From: JBLNDJ01 sp050261515
GTDB lineage: Bacteria; Acidobacteriota; Terriglobia; Bryobacterales; Bryobacteraceae
NCBI GenBank assembly: GCA_050261515.1
Contig: JBLNDJ010000018.1
Span: 146,255 to 210,254 of the forward strand
Direction: 5' to 3'
DNA length: 64,000 nucleotides
The notes beneath the pieces were generated by a model, which worked only from the letters and a program-made list of their open reading frames with translations, had not been told where the DNA came from and searched no databases. Made by a program: the position numbers and the translations under genes. The stretch's first letter is position 1. The number at the start of each line of letters is the position of its first letter. Of this stretch, positions 35,877-44,891 are shown one piece after another.

Positions 35877-36239
35877 ATGACCTACCTCGTGCTTCTCGCA
35901 ATCGGGCTGGTGGCAGGTGTGTTCGCCGGAATGTTCGGCATCGGCGGAGGACTCATCATCGTCCCGGCGCTCATCTATCTGCTGAAGGTCAGGGAGCTCG
36001 AGGCCATCGGCACGAGCCTGGCGGCGCTTATCCCGCCCGTCGGCCTGCTCGGAGCCGCCGAATACTACCGCAACGGCTACATCAATCTCCGCTATGCCGG
36101 CCTGGTCGCGCTGGGCCTCTTCATCGGCGCTTTCTTCGGCGCACGCATCATGATCGGCCTGCCGCCGCACGTGATCCGGCGCCTGTACGCCGCGTTCCTG
36201 CTGGTCATCGCCGGACGAATGCTGATTGCGGGGAAGTAG
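35877..36239 (+). CDS. Half-size TauE/SafE family membrane protein
   Basis: A 120-residue protein with three or four membrane helices. GLVAGVFAGMFGIGGGLIIVP is the signature of the sulfite/organosulfonate exporter (TauE/SafE) family. Typical members have two such repeats in about 250 residues; only one is present here, so it would need to dimerise to form a transporter. There is no second half in the downstream sequence. It converges on the GT2 gene with adjacent stop codons. Confidence 0.85.
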   Translation: MTYLVLLAIGLVAGVFAGMFGIGGGLIIVPALIYLLKVRELEAIGTSLAALIPPVGLLGAAEYYRNGYINLRYAGLVALGLFIGAFFGARIMIGLPPHVIRRLYAAFLLVIAGRMLIAGK

Positions 36240-37118
36240 CTACATCACGTTCTGCGTGCCGTCTATCTTCTGGCCGGAAAGCAGATAGGTGAACCGGCGG
36301 ATCTGGAACGCAGCCAGGGCGCCCAGCGCCGAAGCGATCCGCACCTTCAGGCCCGCCGCGTATCCGAAGTGCTTGCCCGCGAACGCCGCGGCGCCGAGCT
36401 TCCAGTCCGACTCCAGCAGCGCCACCGCCTGCGGCGGCATCGTCTCGCGCAGATCGTCCTCGCTGTGCCATGTGGCGCGCGCCGCGGGAACGAGCAGTGT
36501 CTTCCTGCCCGCGCGGCGGATCTGCGCCGCGATCTCGGCGTCGGCCCACGATTGCGCGTACCGCTCGTCGATATACCGCAGCCCCTTCAGAAAATACGCG
36601 CGCACCATCAGCGCCGCGAACCCCGCAAACTCGACCTCCACCGGCGTATCGCCGCCGGTTTCTATAGCCGCCTCTTCGAACGCACCCGCGCCGGCGAGCG
36701 CGCCCACGTTCTCCGGCCGCGGCAGCTTGTACAAGTGCGAAGCCCCGTCGAGCAGCGGGCTCACCGCCACCGCGTCCGGCTGCGCGGCAAGCTGCGCGGC
36801 GAGCGTCGAGACGGTATCGGCGAGCACCTCGGTCCGCGGATTCAGAAAGAAGAAGAACTCGCCCTTGGCGGTCCGCATGCCGATGTTCAGCGCCTTAGTG
36901 AACCCGAAGTTGCGCGGAAGGTGCAGCGGCGTGACATTCGGAAATTCGGCGATTACGCCCACGCTGCCGTCCTGCGAGCCGTTGTCTACAACCACGATCT
37001 CGAAGGTCTCGCGCCCGGCCGATCGCTCGAGCGCGGCCAGGCACCTTCGCAGCGCCTCCGCGCGGTTGTAGGAAACAATGAGCACCGACACTTGCGGCGT
37101 GGTTTGGGTCTCTTCCAT
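36240..37118 (-). CDS. Family 2 glycosyltransferase
   Basis: A 292-residue GT-A fold enzyme, similar to rhamnosyltransferase-type GT2 proteins. The N-terminus shows VSVLIVSYNRAEALRRCLAAL and EIVVVDNGSQDGS; NFGFTKALNIGMRTAKGEF follows, but the usual DDD/DXD position reads LNPRTEV, as in this subfamily. YIDERYAQSWADAEIAAQIRRAG is the acceptor-side motif. There is no clear polysaccharide cluster around it. TATCAT stands nine bases before the ATG at 37118. Confidence 0.85.
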   Translation of the reverse strand: MEETQTTPQVSVLIVSYNRAEALRRCLAALERSAGRETFEIVVVDNGSQDGSVGVIAEFPNVTPLHLPRNFGFTKALNIGMRTAKGEFFFFLNPRTEVLADTVSTLAAQLAAQPDAVAVSPLLDGASHLYKLPRPENVGALAGAGAFEEAAIETGGDTPVEVEFAGFAALMVRAYFLKGLRYIDERYAQSWADAEIAAQIRRAGRKTLLVPAARATWHSEDDLRETMPPQAVALLESDWKLGAAAFAGKHFGYAAGLKVRIASALGALAAFQIRRFTYLLSGQKIDGTQNVM

Positions 37119-37135
37119 CCGAAATTGATGATAGC

Positions 37136-39550
37136 CTACCGCCGCAGCACAGCGCCGCCCGGGTCGAGCAGCACCTTCGCCGGCGCCTGCCGCACCGGAA
37201 CCGAAAACGGCGCCGGACCGTTCGCCGTTCTCACCCACTTCACGACTGGCTTGCCTTTGGCGAACTGAATCTCCACGGGAACCTCCGTGCTGAAGTCCTC
37301 GGGCGCGTCGGCCTGGACAATCGTTCCCGTCACGCGCAGGTTGGGCGCCTTGCCCTGCACGCTGTGGGTCATCTTGAACGACGGAATGCCGGTCGAATAA
37401 ACCCACTGCTCGAAGAACGCCTCCAGCTCGGGATCGAACGACTTCGGAGGCAGCGCCGAGGCCGCAACGGCGCGGAACTCGCTTGTCGAGAGCGTCTGGT
37501 ATTGATACTGCCGCCGGAGCTGGCCTAGCATCGCCAGGAACCGCTCATCGCCCAGCCGCCGCCTGAGCATGTGCACGATCCACGACCCCTTCTCGTATGT
37601 GATGACCCGCCACGCGTCGGGCGTCTTCGACGAGTTGAGCCGCCCGCCCCAGATAATCGGCCCGGAAGATTCCACCGTGCCGCCGCCTTCCGTCTTCTTG
37701 AGCAGGTCCGAGCGGTACTCTTCCAGCACCTGGTCGACCGACCGCGCGCCCTTCGTCTTCTCGATGTAGAGCAGGGCCGAGTAGTTGGCGAGCGCCTCCA
37801 TGATCCAGTCGTCTTCAGCGCCCGCCGAAGCGACCAGGTTGCCCCACCACTGGTGCGCCGTCTCGTGCGCGTGCATGATGTCGGAATAGAACAGGCGCTG
37901 CATTTCCGACTGCATGGCCACGGGGCGGAACCTCGGATCGAGATAGGCCAGCGTCGAAAGATAAACCAGCCCCGGAAACCCCTGCCCAAACGTCCCCGGG
38001 ATCGGCGACACCGTCAGGTTTTTCAGCACCGGCGGGCCGAAGTGGCCGGCCATGAACTCCAGGCCCGACGCGATCTGGCCCGCGAGCTGCTCCAGGTGCG
38101 TCATCGGATCGAGCCTGGGCCGCTCGTCGGGGAAAGGCGAGAGGTCCACCGTCCAGCGGCGGTCGCCCGCCGGACCCGCCTGCGGCGGCGGAACCACAAT
38201 CAGGCGCCGCGGCGGCTGGAGCGCCGCTTCCAGGCCGCGGTTCGCGTACACGTCCACCGTGTAGCCGCCGCGCGTGACGCTGCGGTGCTCGAACCGCCCC
38301 ACGTTGAATCCGGCCAGGCGCACCGGCGTTTCGATGCGGTGCCGCGAGATGCGCCAGTCGCCGTCCTCGGTTTGCTCCACGCTCTTGCCGGTTGCGACCA
38401 GGTCGAGATCCTTCGGGTAGCGGAAGGCGAGGTCGTAGCGCGCGAACTGCGGAAACTTGTTCGGATACCACGAGCCCCGCGCCCCGACGAAGTACACCCC
38501 GTTGCCCGCGTCCGAGATCACCGAGCCCGAGTGCTTCATCTCGACCTCGTACTCGCGGCCCGCCTCGAGCGGCTTCGCCGGAATCACCAGCAGCGGCCGG
38601 TCCTGGTCGCCGCGGATCAGGCTGGCCCGCACCGTTTCGGGCTGAAAAACCTCGGCCGGCTCGCCCGCGACGCTCGCCTCGGTGATCTCCATCAGCGGCG
38701 AAATGTCGAACTGGATCGCGCGCGTGGCGCCGCGGCCGGGCACCAGAGTCGCCTGCGTCGTGACGTGCAGCTTCAGTTCGGGGTCGAAAGTGGCGTTGAT
38801 GCGATAGTTGCTCACCGCGGCATCGCCCGCCGGCGCCTGCCTGGTGCCGTTGCGGAACGACCGCGCCTGAAAGCGCGTCCACACGTCGAAGTATCCGCGG
38901 TTATAGCGGACCGAGACCTGGCCGATGGCGATCTGTTCGGGCAGCCGCGGATCGTACAGGAAATCGAAGTTGCCGAGTTTCTGGCCCACCAGCGCGCCGT
39001 AGAAGAAGCCGGCTGTCGCGCGCGTCTCTCCAAGCACGTCCTTCAGAATGCGCACCTGAAAACTCTGGGAGAAGTTGCGAACGATGCCGTCCCACGCTCC
39101 GGCCAGCTCAGCCCCCTTTTCGGGCCGTTTCCGCACGGCGGGGCCGGATTGGATCAGCTTGAGCAGCTCGGGGTAGGTTTCATCGCTGAAGACGAACGCC
39201 GCCGAGTGGAAATGCTCGCTCAGGTTGGGCGCGCCCGCGAACGAGGCCAGCGAAAGCCGCTCGGAGCGGTGCGGCGGCATGACGAGCATCTCGGCATCGC
39301 CGCCCTCGACCGCTGCGCTGAACACCGCCGTGAACCGCCCGCCTTCGACTGGCTTGCCGAAGATCAGGTAGCCCTCGGTGAGATAGAAGCGGACGTCCTC
39401 CCGGTTGAACCGCAGGTCGCGGACCTGGTAACACTCCTGAGGGTCGAGGCCCGCCTCGACAATGCTGCGGGCAAGTTCTCCGACGGGCGTCTGGGCGTTT
39501 GCGGCCAGGCCGGGGAGTATCAGGGCCAATACTGCCGCACGTCGTGTCAC
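37136..39550 (-). CDS. Exported M1-family metallopeptidase without a recognisable GAMEN motif
   Basis: An 804-residue secreted protein with a Sec signal (AVLALILPGLAANA), a large beta-rich N-terminal part and a gluzincin domain. The zinc motif is HETAHQWWGN with the third ligand exactly 18 residues after the second histidine (WIMEALANYS). The exopeptidase motif GxMEN expected about 30 residues earlier is replaced by a GTFGQGFPGL segment. It may therefore not be a classical aminopeptidase. The gene is followed by the GT2 gene after 17 bases. Confidence 0.87.
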   Translation of the reverse strand: MTRRAAVLALILPGLAANAQTPVGELARSIVEAGLDPQECYQVRDLRFNREDVRFYLTEGYLIFGKPVEGGRFTAVFSAAVEGGDAEMLVMPPHRSERLSLASFAGAPNLSEHFHSAAFVFSDETYPELLKLIQSGPAVRKRPEKGAELAGAWDGIVRNFSQSFQVRILKDVLGETRATAGFFYGALVGQKLGNFDFLYDPRLPEQIAIGQVSVRYNRGYFDVWTRFQARSFRNGTRQAPAGDAAVSNYRINATFDPELKLHVTTQATLVPGRGATRAIQFDISPLMEITEASVAGEPAEVFQPETVRASLIRGDQDRPLLVIPAKPLEAGREYEVEMKHSGSVISDAGNGVYFVGARGSWYPNKFPQFARYDLAFRYPKDLDLVATGKSVEQTEDGDWRISRHRIETPVRLAGFNVGRFEHRSVTRGGYTVDVYANRGLEAALQPPRRLIVVPPPQAGPAGDRRWTVDLSPFPDERPRLDPMTHLEQLAGQIASGLEFMAGHFGPPVLKNLTVSPIPGTFGQGFPGLVYLSTLAYLDPRFRPVAMQSEMQRLFYSDIMHAHETAHQWWGNLVASAGAEDDWIMEALANYSALLYIEKTKGARSVDQVLEEYRSDLLKKTEGGGTVESSGPIIWGGRLNSSKTPDAWRVITYEKGSWIVHMLRRRLGDERFLAMLGQLRRQYQYQTLSTSEFRAVAASALPPKSFDPELEAFFEQWVYSTGIPSFKMTHSVQGKAPNLRVTGTIVQADAPEDFSTEVPVEIQFAKGKPVVKWVRTANGPAPFSVPVRQAPAKVLLDPGGAVLRR

Positions 39551-39576
39551 GGATCTAGTCTACGCCGGAAGCAATG

Positions 39577-41070
39577 TCAACGCCTGCCCCCCGCGGCGTG
39601 GCCGGGCAGCTCCGCCGGCTCGGCGAATACCTGCGCCGAATACACGTGAATGACGGCGCGGGACTCGCGGTACGCCTTGGGCGCGAGACCGGCCTTGAGT
39701 GACAGGTTCTCGAGAAACTGTTCCCGGGTCCAGCCCATCTCCGCCGCGATCTGCGGCAGCAGCGTCCCGGCCTTCCCGTCCATCTCGATCACCGCGCCGT
39801 GGCCCAGCCGGAAGTCGCGCCAGTTCGCCAGCCGCTTCAGCGGCGTTAAGAGCGAAATCTCGAGCGAAAGTGGCGCATCTGAGGCCGTTACGGGCGCAAA
39901 ACGGGGATCCTCCGCCGCGGCGGCGAGCGTCTGCTCGATGACCGCATCCCCGAGCGGCAGCTTCGGCGCGAACGTGCCGACGCACCCGCGCAGCCGGCCG
40001 TTCTTTCTCAGTGTGACGAACAGAGGCGTGAGCTGGCTCAGGTCCGGATCGCGGACGTCCGCGGCGGCCTCCTCGACGCGCGCCTTGCTCGCGGTCGCCA
40101 CGTAGCGGTCGAGCGCCGACCGGGCCCGCTCGAGCAGCTTCGCGCGGTCCGCCGCCGAAACGCCGAACGCTTTCGCCGGGTAAAATGCCAGCGCGCCATA
40201 TCCGACGCTGACCCGGTAATCGCGCGTCAGCTCTCCCGACGCCATGTAGTCCACCGGGCTGAGATACACTTCGTCGTTCCAGCGCGCGAGCGCCGCCATC
40301 AGGAGCCGTATGGGCAGAAAACCGCACAAATTGTCGCGCGTTTCGGCCACAAAACGGTCGAATTGCGCGATTTGGAGCGATCCGATGCGGTCGAAGATTT
40401 CCGCGGCCCGCCCCCGCAGCCGGGCAGGGATGAGCGCGTCGTCCGGGAACGGCGTGTACTGATACGGCGCGCCGTAATGCGTCAGGTCCGACGACGCCAC
40501 GATCACGTCGCCCTGACGGAGCCGCGCCGCGAGCTTCCCGGCCGCGCGCGCCAGTTCGCCGTCCGTCAGCTCGCCCACGTAAAGCGGTATCAGGCCCGCT
40601 TCAGGCGCCGCGCGCTGCACGAACGGAAGCTGGTTTTCGAGCGAGTGATCGGCTACTTTGCCCGCGGGTTCGGTCCGGACCCCGAGCGCGCGCGCGGCAT
40701 CGCGATTCACCCGGATCTTTCCCAGCGGCGTTTCGTAAGCGTCGAGCGCGGGCGCAACGAGCCCCTCGATCCTCCTGCTGTGGTTCAACGCCAGGACGAT
40801 CACGTTCGGCGGATGGTCCAGGCGCGAGTAGGCCGACGCGGCGACCACGCCGGAGTAGGGCAGGGCAGCGTGCGGGGCGATCAGGCCGAGCAACTGCTTG
40901 CGCGGAGGCACGGAGCCCGTGCGCCGCCCGGCGATCCGGAAGGCTTCATCGAGCATGCGCGCCAGCTCATCGGGCTTGCCGGGGAACCACTGGTCCGACG
41001 AGGGGATTTTCCGGACCTGCGCCGCCGCCAGCGCGGACAGCAACGCGGCGAGGGAGATGAGCCTGCGCAT
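39577..41070 (-). CDS. Secreted Memo-AMMECR1 fusion (AmmeMemoRadiSam proteins B and A)
   Basis: A 497-residue protein. A probable Sec signal (LISLAALLSALAAAQ) is followed by a Memo domain at about 30-300 with the metal-site motifs APHAALPYSG, LNHSR, DHSLENQLPF and SSDLTHYG. The AMMECR1 domain spans about 315-490 and has FVTLRKNGRLRGCVGTF. In the AmmeMemoRadiSam system these are two proteins acting with a radical SAM enzyme; here they are one chain and no such enzyme is adjacent. Biochemical function of the pair is unknown. TATCAT lies 17 bases before the ATG. Confidence 0.9.
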   Translation of the reverse strand: MRRLISLAALLSALAAAQVRKIPSSDQWFPGKPDELARMLDEAFRIAGRRTGSVPPRKQLLGLIAPHAALPYSGVVAASAYSRLDHPPNVIVLALNHSRRIEGLVAPALDAYETPLGKIRVNRDAARALGVRTEPAGKVADHSLENQLPFVQRAAPEAGLIPLYVGELTDGELARAAGKLAARLRQGDVIVASSDLTHYGAPYQYTPFPDDALIPARLRGRAAEIFDRIGSLQIAQFDRFVAETRDNLCGFLPIRLLMAALARWNDEVYLSPVDYMASGELTRDYRVSVGYGALAFYPAKAFGVSAADRAKLLERARSALDRYVATASKARVEEAAADVRDPDLSQLTPLFVTLRKNGRLRGCVGTFAPKLPLGDAVIEQTLAAAAEDPRFAPVTASDAPLSLEISLLTPLKRLANWRDFRLGHGAVIEMDGKAGTLLPQIAAEMGWTREQFLENLSLKAGLAPKAYRESRAVIHVYSAQVFAEPAELPGHAAGGRR

Positions 41071-41085
41071 ACGGAGTGAAAAACC

Positions 41086-42537
41086 CTATGATACGTCCAC
41101 TCCGTAGCCCTCCGGCGCGAAGACCTCGAGTTTGAGCGCGGGCGAAGGCGCCGCGCTCCGATACACGATATCGAACGGATGCAGCCGGCCGAGGTAAAGC
41201 TTCTCGCAAGCCCTTTCCGCCGCATCCATGTCGGCCGCGGAGATCATGTGGGCCTGCGGTTCCGCGGCGGTCCCCTCGAAATCAGCGGCGACAACGAGAA
41301 TGGATGCCCGTGGCCCGAGCTGCGCAACGAGCCGCGGAATCGCCTCGAGCGCGCCGCCCGCCGGGTACCGGGCCACCTGCAAACGGTCGCACGGGCGCTT
41401 CAGCAGCCCTAGTATCCCGGCGATCCGGTCCGCCGCGCCGCTTTCCGGAAGCAGCAGCCCGAAAGAGAGCGGCCCGGGCGCCTCATGCCGCCGGACGGTG
41501 TAGTCGGCCACCTCGCGCGCGTTCTCCGAAAGCGCGATTCCCGTGAATGCAAGTCCCTCCACGGCCGCGCCGCACGCCGTCGCGATCCCGGCGCGGACTA
41601 CCCGTTTCCCATCCATATGCACGCTCGTGGAAAGGATGTGCACGCGCAGGGGCGGGGCCTGGGCGAAGCGCCTTGCGGCCCGGTTCAGCGCGGCGATGGC
41701 GTGAAAGACGCGCGTGCGCGTCCGGGGGGTTTCCTCCCCGACCATGCGAGCCAGCGCGGGCAGAAACCGCGGATTTCCCGTGCGCTCCATCACCCAGGCC
41801 GCGGTGGCGCGCGCCTTCGGGTCGGCGCTGGCCGCCATGGCGGCGATCCGCGGGATCACCCAGGTGTCGCCGAGCCGGAACAGCCCGAGCAGCGCGTTTC
41901 CTGCGACGCGGTTGCTGCCATCGGCCGCGGCTTCGCGAAGCGCCCCGCGGATCTTGCGCGTGTCGGAGCCCCACAGTGCCTCGATCGCGTTCGCGCGCAC
42001 CCGCGCGTCCCGTTCGGCCGACAGGTGCTCGGCCGTGTGGGGCGCGATGTGGCTCCGGCAGATTATCAGAGCCGACTTCGACCGCAGCCGCGGGTTCGGA
42101 TGGCTCAGCAACCGGATGATCAGCGGCAGCACGCGCGCGTGATTCGCCACCTCGCCCAGCAGCCCCAGCGTGCGCTGCGCGACCGCATCCGACATCGGCC
42201 TTGCGCTGCGCGAGAACCGGCGCGCGAGTTTCAAATCGAGCGAAGGATCGATCTGCGCCAGTTCGCGGACGATCGCCGTTTCCTGCGCGAGCGTGTAGAT
42301 CGACGGATCGCACGCGGGCACAAGCGCATGCTCCAGGAGCAGCTCCAGCAGGCACCGCCGGCACGCGACGTCGCCGATCGCCGGCAGCGCCGCCAGCACC
42401 GCCGCGCGGAATTCGGAGGCATCGGCTGCGAGCAAAGCGGCGAAGTGCCTCCGGGCAGCCTCGGGGTCCCGCCCGAACCCCGCCACCGCATCGCGAACCT
42501 GCTCCCCGAGCTTCAATGCAACGGGATGAGCCACCAC
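41086..42537 (-). CDS. HEAT-repeat protein
   Basis: A protein of about 483 residues. Residues 1-270 are a chain of HEAT-like helical repeats (for example RSKSALIICRSHIAP, RANAIEALWGSD and KARATAAWVMERTGN). The last 200 residues are an alpha/beta domain (LRVHILSTSVHMDGKRVVRAG) of unknown type. There is no signal peptide. The start is taken as GTG 42537, because the frame upstream runs into the phosphatase gene and has no conserved look; no good ribosome binding site supports it. HEAT proteins usually mediate protein contacts. Confidence 0.75.
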   Translation of the reverse strand: MVAHPVALKLGEQVRDAVAGFGRDPEAARRHFAALLAADASEFRAAVLAALPAIGDVACRRCLLELLLEHALVPACDPSIYTLAQETAIVRELAQIDPSLDLKLARRFSRSARPMSDAVAQRTLGLLGEVANHARVLPLIIRLLSHPNPRLRSKSALIICRSHIAPHTAEHLSAERDARVRANAIEALWGSDTRKIRGALREAAADGSNRVAGNALLGLFRLGDTWVIPRIAAMAASADPKARATAAWVMERTGNPRFLPALARMVGEETPRTRTRVFHAIAALNRAARRFAQAPPLRVHILSTSVHMDGKRVVRAGIATACGAAVEGLAFTGIALSENAREVADYTVRRHEAPGPLSFGLLLPESGAADRIAGILGLLKRPCDRLQVARYPAGGALEAIPRLVAQLGPRASILVVAADFEGTAAEPQAHMISAADMDAAERACEKLYLGRLHPFDIVYRSAAPSPALKLEVFAPEGYGVDVS

Positions 42538-42583
42538 GCTAAGAGATCGGCAGGCGCACCGAAGAAGATTAGGCTCTTGCGCC

Positions 42584-43351
42584 TCACCCCACCCAGAACT
42601 GATACCACTTCCGCCCGGGCGTTGAGTCCGGCTCCGGCTGCTCCGGCAGCGGCTCGCCTTGAATAACCGCCCGCGGGTTCTCGACGAACAGGGCCTGCGC
42701 CCGCTCTTCCCCATACCGGCCGGCGACTTCGGCATAAGCATCGTCGAGCCGGGGCGTGCGGTCCTGATCGTCGTGCGCGTCGCTCGCTACGAAATGCACC
42801 AGCCCGCGCCGCATCAACCCGCGCGCAACTCTCCGCGCCTCGGTCCCGAACCGCCCCAGGAACGACTGTCCCGTCACCTGTACCAGACACCCCTGTTCCA
42901 CCCATTCGCTCAACTGATCGATCCGCGTGTGCAGCAGGTAATTGCGCTCGGGATGGGTCACGATCGGCGTGATTCCCGCCGCCGCCAGCCGCGCAAAAAT
43001 CTCACGCGTATTCCGCGCGATCAGCAGGTCCGGAAATTCCACCAGCAGGTACGGCCCGCCGGCGATCGTATAGCGCGCCGGATGCTCGAGCGCGTCCTGA
43101 ATATTGTCGAAGTAGAGGTGAAAATCGCAGCCCCGGTGGATGCGCACCTCCGGCCCCGCCGCGGTCTGCAATTCGGCGATCTTTGCGTTCACCACCGCGG
43201 GATCGAAGCGGAAATCGATGTTGGCGTGGGGGCTTGCGACGATGTCCGTGGTGCCGCTCCGCCGTGCGGTACGGAGCATTTCGACCGCCTGCTCGAGCGT
43301 CCGCGCGCCATCGTCCAAACCCGGCAGGACGTGGCTATGGATGTCGATCAT
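42584..43351 (-). CDS. PHP-domain tyrosine phosphatase of the CpsB/CapC type
   Basis: A 255-residue metal-dependent phosphatase. MIDIHSHVLPGLDDGA at the start, then SPHAN, CDFHLYFD, PIVTHPERN and FVASDAHD are the PHP metal-binding motifs in the CpsB order. The family dephosphorylates bacterial tyrosine kinases that control exopolysaccharide export. No kinase or polysaccharide gene is adjacent, so the target is uncertain. A strong hairpin lies in the 39 bases upstream. Confidence 0.9.
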   Translation of the reverse strand: MIDIHSHVLPGLDDGARTLEQAVEMLRTARRSGTTDIVASPHANIDFRFDPAVVNAKIAELQTAAGPEVRIHRGCDFHLYFDNIQDALEHPARYTIAGGPYLLVEFPDLLIARNTREIFARLAAAGITPIVTHPERNYLLHTRIDQLSEWVEQGCLVQVTGQSFLGRFGTEARRVARGLMRRGLVHFVASDAHDDQDRTPRLDDAYAEVAGRYGEERAQALFVENPRAVIQGEPLPEQPEPDSTPGRKWYQFWVG

Positions 43352-43356
43352 GGTTC

Positions 43357-43383
43357 GGGCGCCCGGAGGAAGTCCGGGCGCCC
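43357..43383. repeat. Perfect 11-base inverted repeat between two genes
   Basis: GGGCGCCCGGA (43357-43367) and TCCGGGCGCCC (43373-43383) form a perfect eleven-base stem with a five-base loop. Each arm also contains the palindrome GGGCGCCC. It fills the gap between the stop of the membrane-anchored protein and the start of the phosphatase. No T tract follows, so an mRNA stabiliser, processing site or operator is as likely as a terminator. Confidence 0.7.
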
Positions 43384-43390
43384 CGTCGCG

Positions 43391-43909
43391 CTAAATGAAC
43401 ATTTCCTCGTCGTGCGTGGCCTGCTCGACGGTGGTCCTGCGCCCGGCTAGCAGCACCGAAACAGCCGTCCGGACGCCCGTGGTCAGCGCATTGAGCTGCT
43501 TCAACGGCCGCACCACGCCGTTCTGGAGCAGGCTCGTGGTTTCCTGAAACCGGTTCACAGTGTCGTCCATTACCATCTCGATCCGGTCCATCTGCGTGCG
43601 CGTCCGCGAGGCCGCTTCCGCCAGTACCTCGTCTACGCGCCCCAACTGCTTCCGGCTTAGTTCGAGCAGGTCGTTCGTCTTGACCGAAACATCTGCCGCG
43701 TACCGGCGCACATCGCCGAGGATCTGCTGGCCGGTATCGACGATCGGATGCATTTTCGCGATCAGCGGCTCGGCTTTCGCAACCACGCCATTGACCTGCT
43801 TGCGTGTCTGCAATACCGCCACCGCGATCACGCCGAGCAAAATCACCTGGATGATCAGCGCGACTGTGAAGGCAATGCAAATCCAAAGGAGCGCAGTTTC
43901 TAGGTTCAT
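43391..43909 (-). CDS. Membrane-anchored DUF948-like protein
   Basis: A 172-residue protein with one N-terminal membrane helix (ALLWICIAFTVALIIQVILLG) and a long helical tail rich in charged residues, resembling the DUF948 and methyl-accepting-like coiled-coil proteins. Its function is unknown; relatives are linked to the cell envelope and general stress. It lies 22 bases downstream of the YtxH gene, which has the same architecture, so the two are probably one operon. Confidence 0.75.
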   Translation of the reverse strand: MNLETALLWICIAFTVALIIQVILLGVIAVAVLQTRKQVNGVVAKAEPLIAKMHPIVDTGQQILGDVRRYAADVSVKTNDLLELSRKQLGRVDEVLAEAASRTRTQMDRIEMVMDDTVNRFQETTSLLQNGVVRPLKQLNALTTGVRTAVSVLLAGRRTTVEQATHDEEMFI

Positions 43910-43931
43910 GAACGAATACGCCGCGCCTTAC

Positions 43932-44237
43932 TCAGGCTTCCGGTTCCGGCACCCGCCCGCTTACTGCGTCACGGTAAGCCTGTTTGCCGGCTTCGACGGC
44001 CGCCGACAGATGATCGCGCTGGCGGCTTACTACCGTCTTGCCGCGATCCACGAGCTCGCTCGCCTGGCTGCGGAGGTCTTCGCTGCGTTGCCGCAGGTAG
44101 TCCTTCCCTTCGTCCGCTTTCACACGAAGGTAGTCGCGAGTTTCCTCGCCGGATTTAGGCGCGAACAGCACTCCCATTGCGAGGCCGAGCCCCAATCCGA
44201 ACGCGAAATACGAAAACTTGCTGCTCTCTTCCGCCAT
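43932..44237 (-). CDS. YtxH domain protein
   Basis: A 101-residue protein with a membrane segment containing FGLGLGLAMGVLFAPKSGEETR, the YtxH signature, followed by a helical tail. Family members are general-stress envelope proteins of unknown mechanism. A strong AAGGAGGGA ribosome binding site precedes the ATG. The DUF948-like gene follows on the same strand. The recX gene is divergent. Confidence 0.88.
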   Translation of the reverse strand: MAEESSKFSYFAFGLGLGLAMGVLFAPKSGEETRDYLRVKADEGKDYLRQRSEDLRSQASELVDRGKTVVSRQRDHLSAAVEAGKQAYRDAVSGRVPEPEA

Positions 44238-44313
44238 TTGCTCCCTCCTTCAACCTGCATACTAACATAGTATCGGTTGGAATCATGCGGCCTGGGAGAG
44301 TATCCCTATATAT

Positions 44314-44820
44314 ATGAAGCAACGGCTCGAACGGGAAGCCCTTTTCGAATACGCGCTTCGCAGCCTCGGCGCCCGCGCGCAGTCGATGGGCGAACTCCGG
44401 CAGAAACTCGAACGCCGCGCCGCCTCCCCCGATGACGTCCCTCAGGTGCTCGCGCGCCTCAAAGAGTACGGATACCTCGACGACCGCCGTTACGCCGAGG
44501 CCATCGCCGCCTCGCGCCTCGAAAACCAGGGACTCGGCAGAGCGCGCGTGATTCAGGACCTCCGCAAGCGCCGTATCGCCCCGGCCCTGGCCGAAAAAGC
44601 CGTCGCCGATGCCTACCGCGAGACCGACGAGACCGGGCTGATCGAAGCTTACCTGCGCCGCAAGTACCGCAACGTCGCCTTCGACGAATTCCTGGCCGAG
44701 CCGAAAAATCTCGCCGCCGCCTACCGCCGCTTGCGCGTTGCCGGCTTCAGTTCGGCGAATTCCGTCAAAGTCCTGAAGCGTTTTGCCCGCGAGCCCGAAA
44801 TTCTGGACGGCCTGGAGTAG
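44314..44820 (+). CDS. recX: RecX regulatory protein
   Basis: A 168-residue, helix-only protein of the RecX family, which binds RecA filaments and limits recombination. ALRSLGARAQSMGELRQKL starts the first three-helix repeat, LKEYGYLDDRRYAEAIAASR is the most conserved block, and GLGRARVIQDLRKRRI starts the second repeat. recA is not next to it. The stretch just before the ATG is TATATAT without a Shine-Dalgarno site, so translation may use a very short leader. Confidence 0.92.
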   Translation: MKQRLEREALFEYALRSLGARAQSMGELRQKLERRAASPDDVPQVLARLKEYGYLDDRRYAEAIAASRLENQGLGRARVIQDLRKRRIAPALAEKAVADAYRETDETGLIEAYLRRKYRNVAFDEFLAEPKNLAAAYRRLRVAGFSSANSVKVLKRFAREPEILDGLE

Positions 44821-44891
44821 CACCGTGGGGCGGACCCCCGTCCGCGGCCGGACTCTGAAGTTTCTGCCGCCCGCCGCCGATCTTATGACGG

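Noticed and set aside
37571..39649. 692-codon open frame on the plus strand
   Set aside because: Antisense to the M1 peptidase, which has an intact zinc site.
44821..44891. Possible extra small gene between recX and the transglycosylase
   Set aside because: Only short frames without ribosome binding site; nothing to support it.
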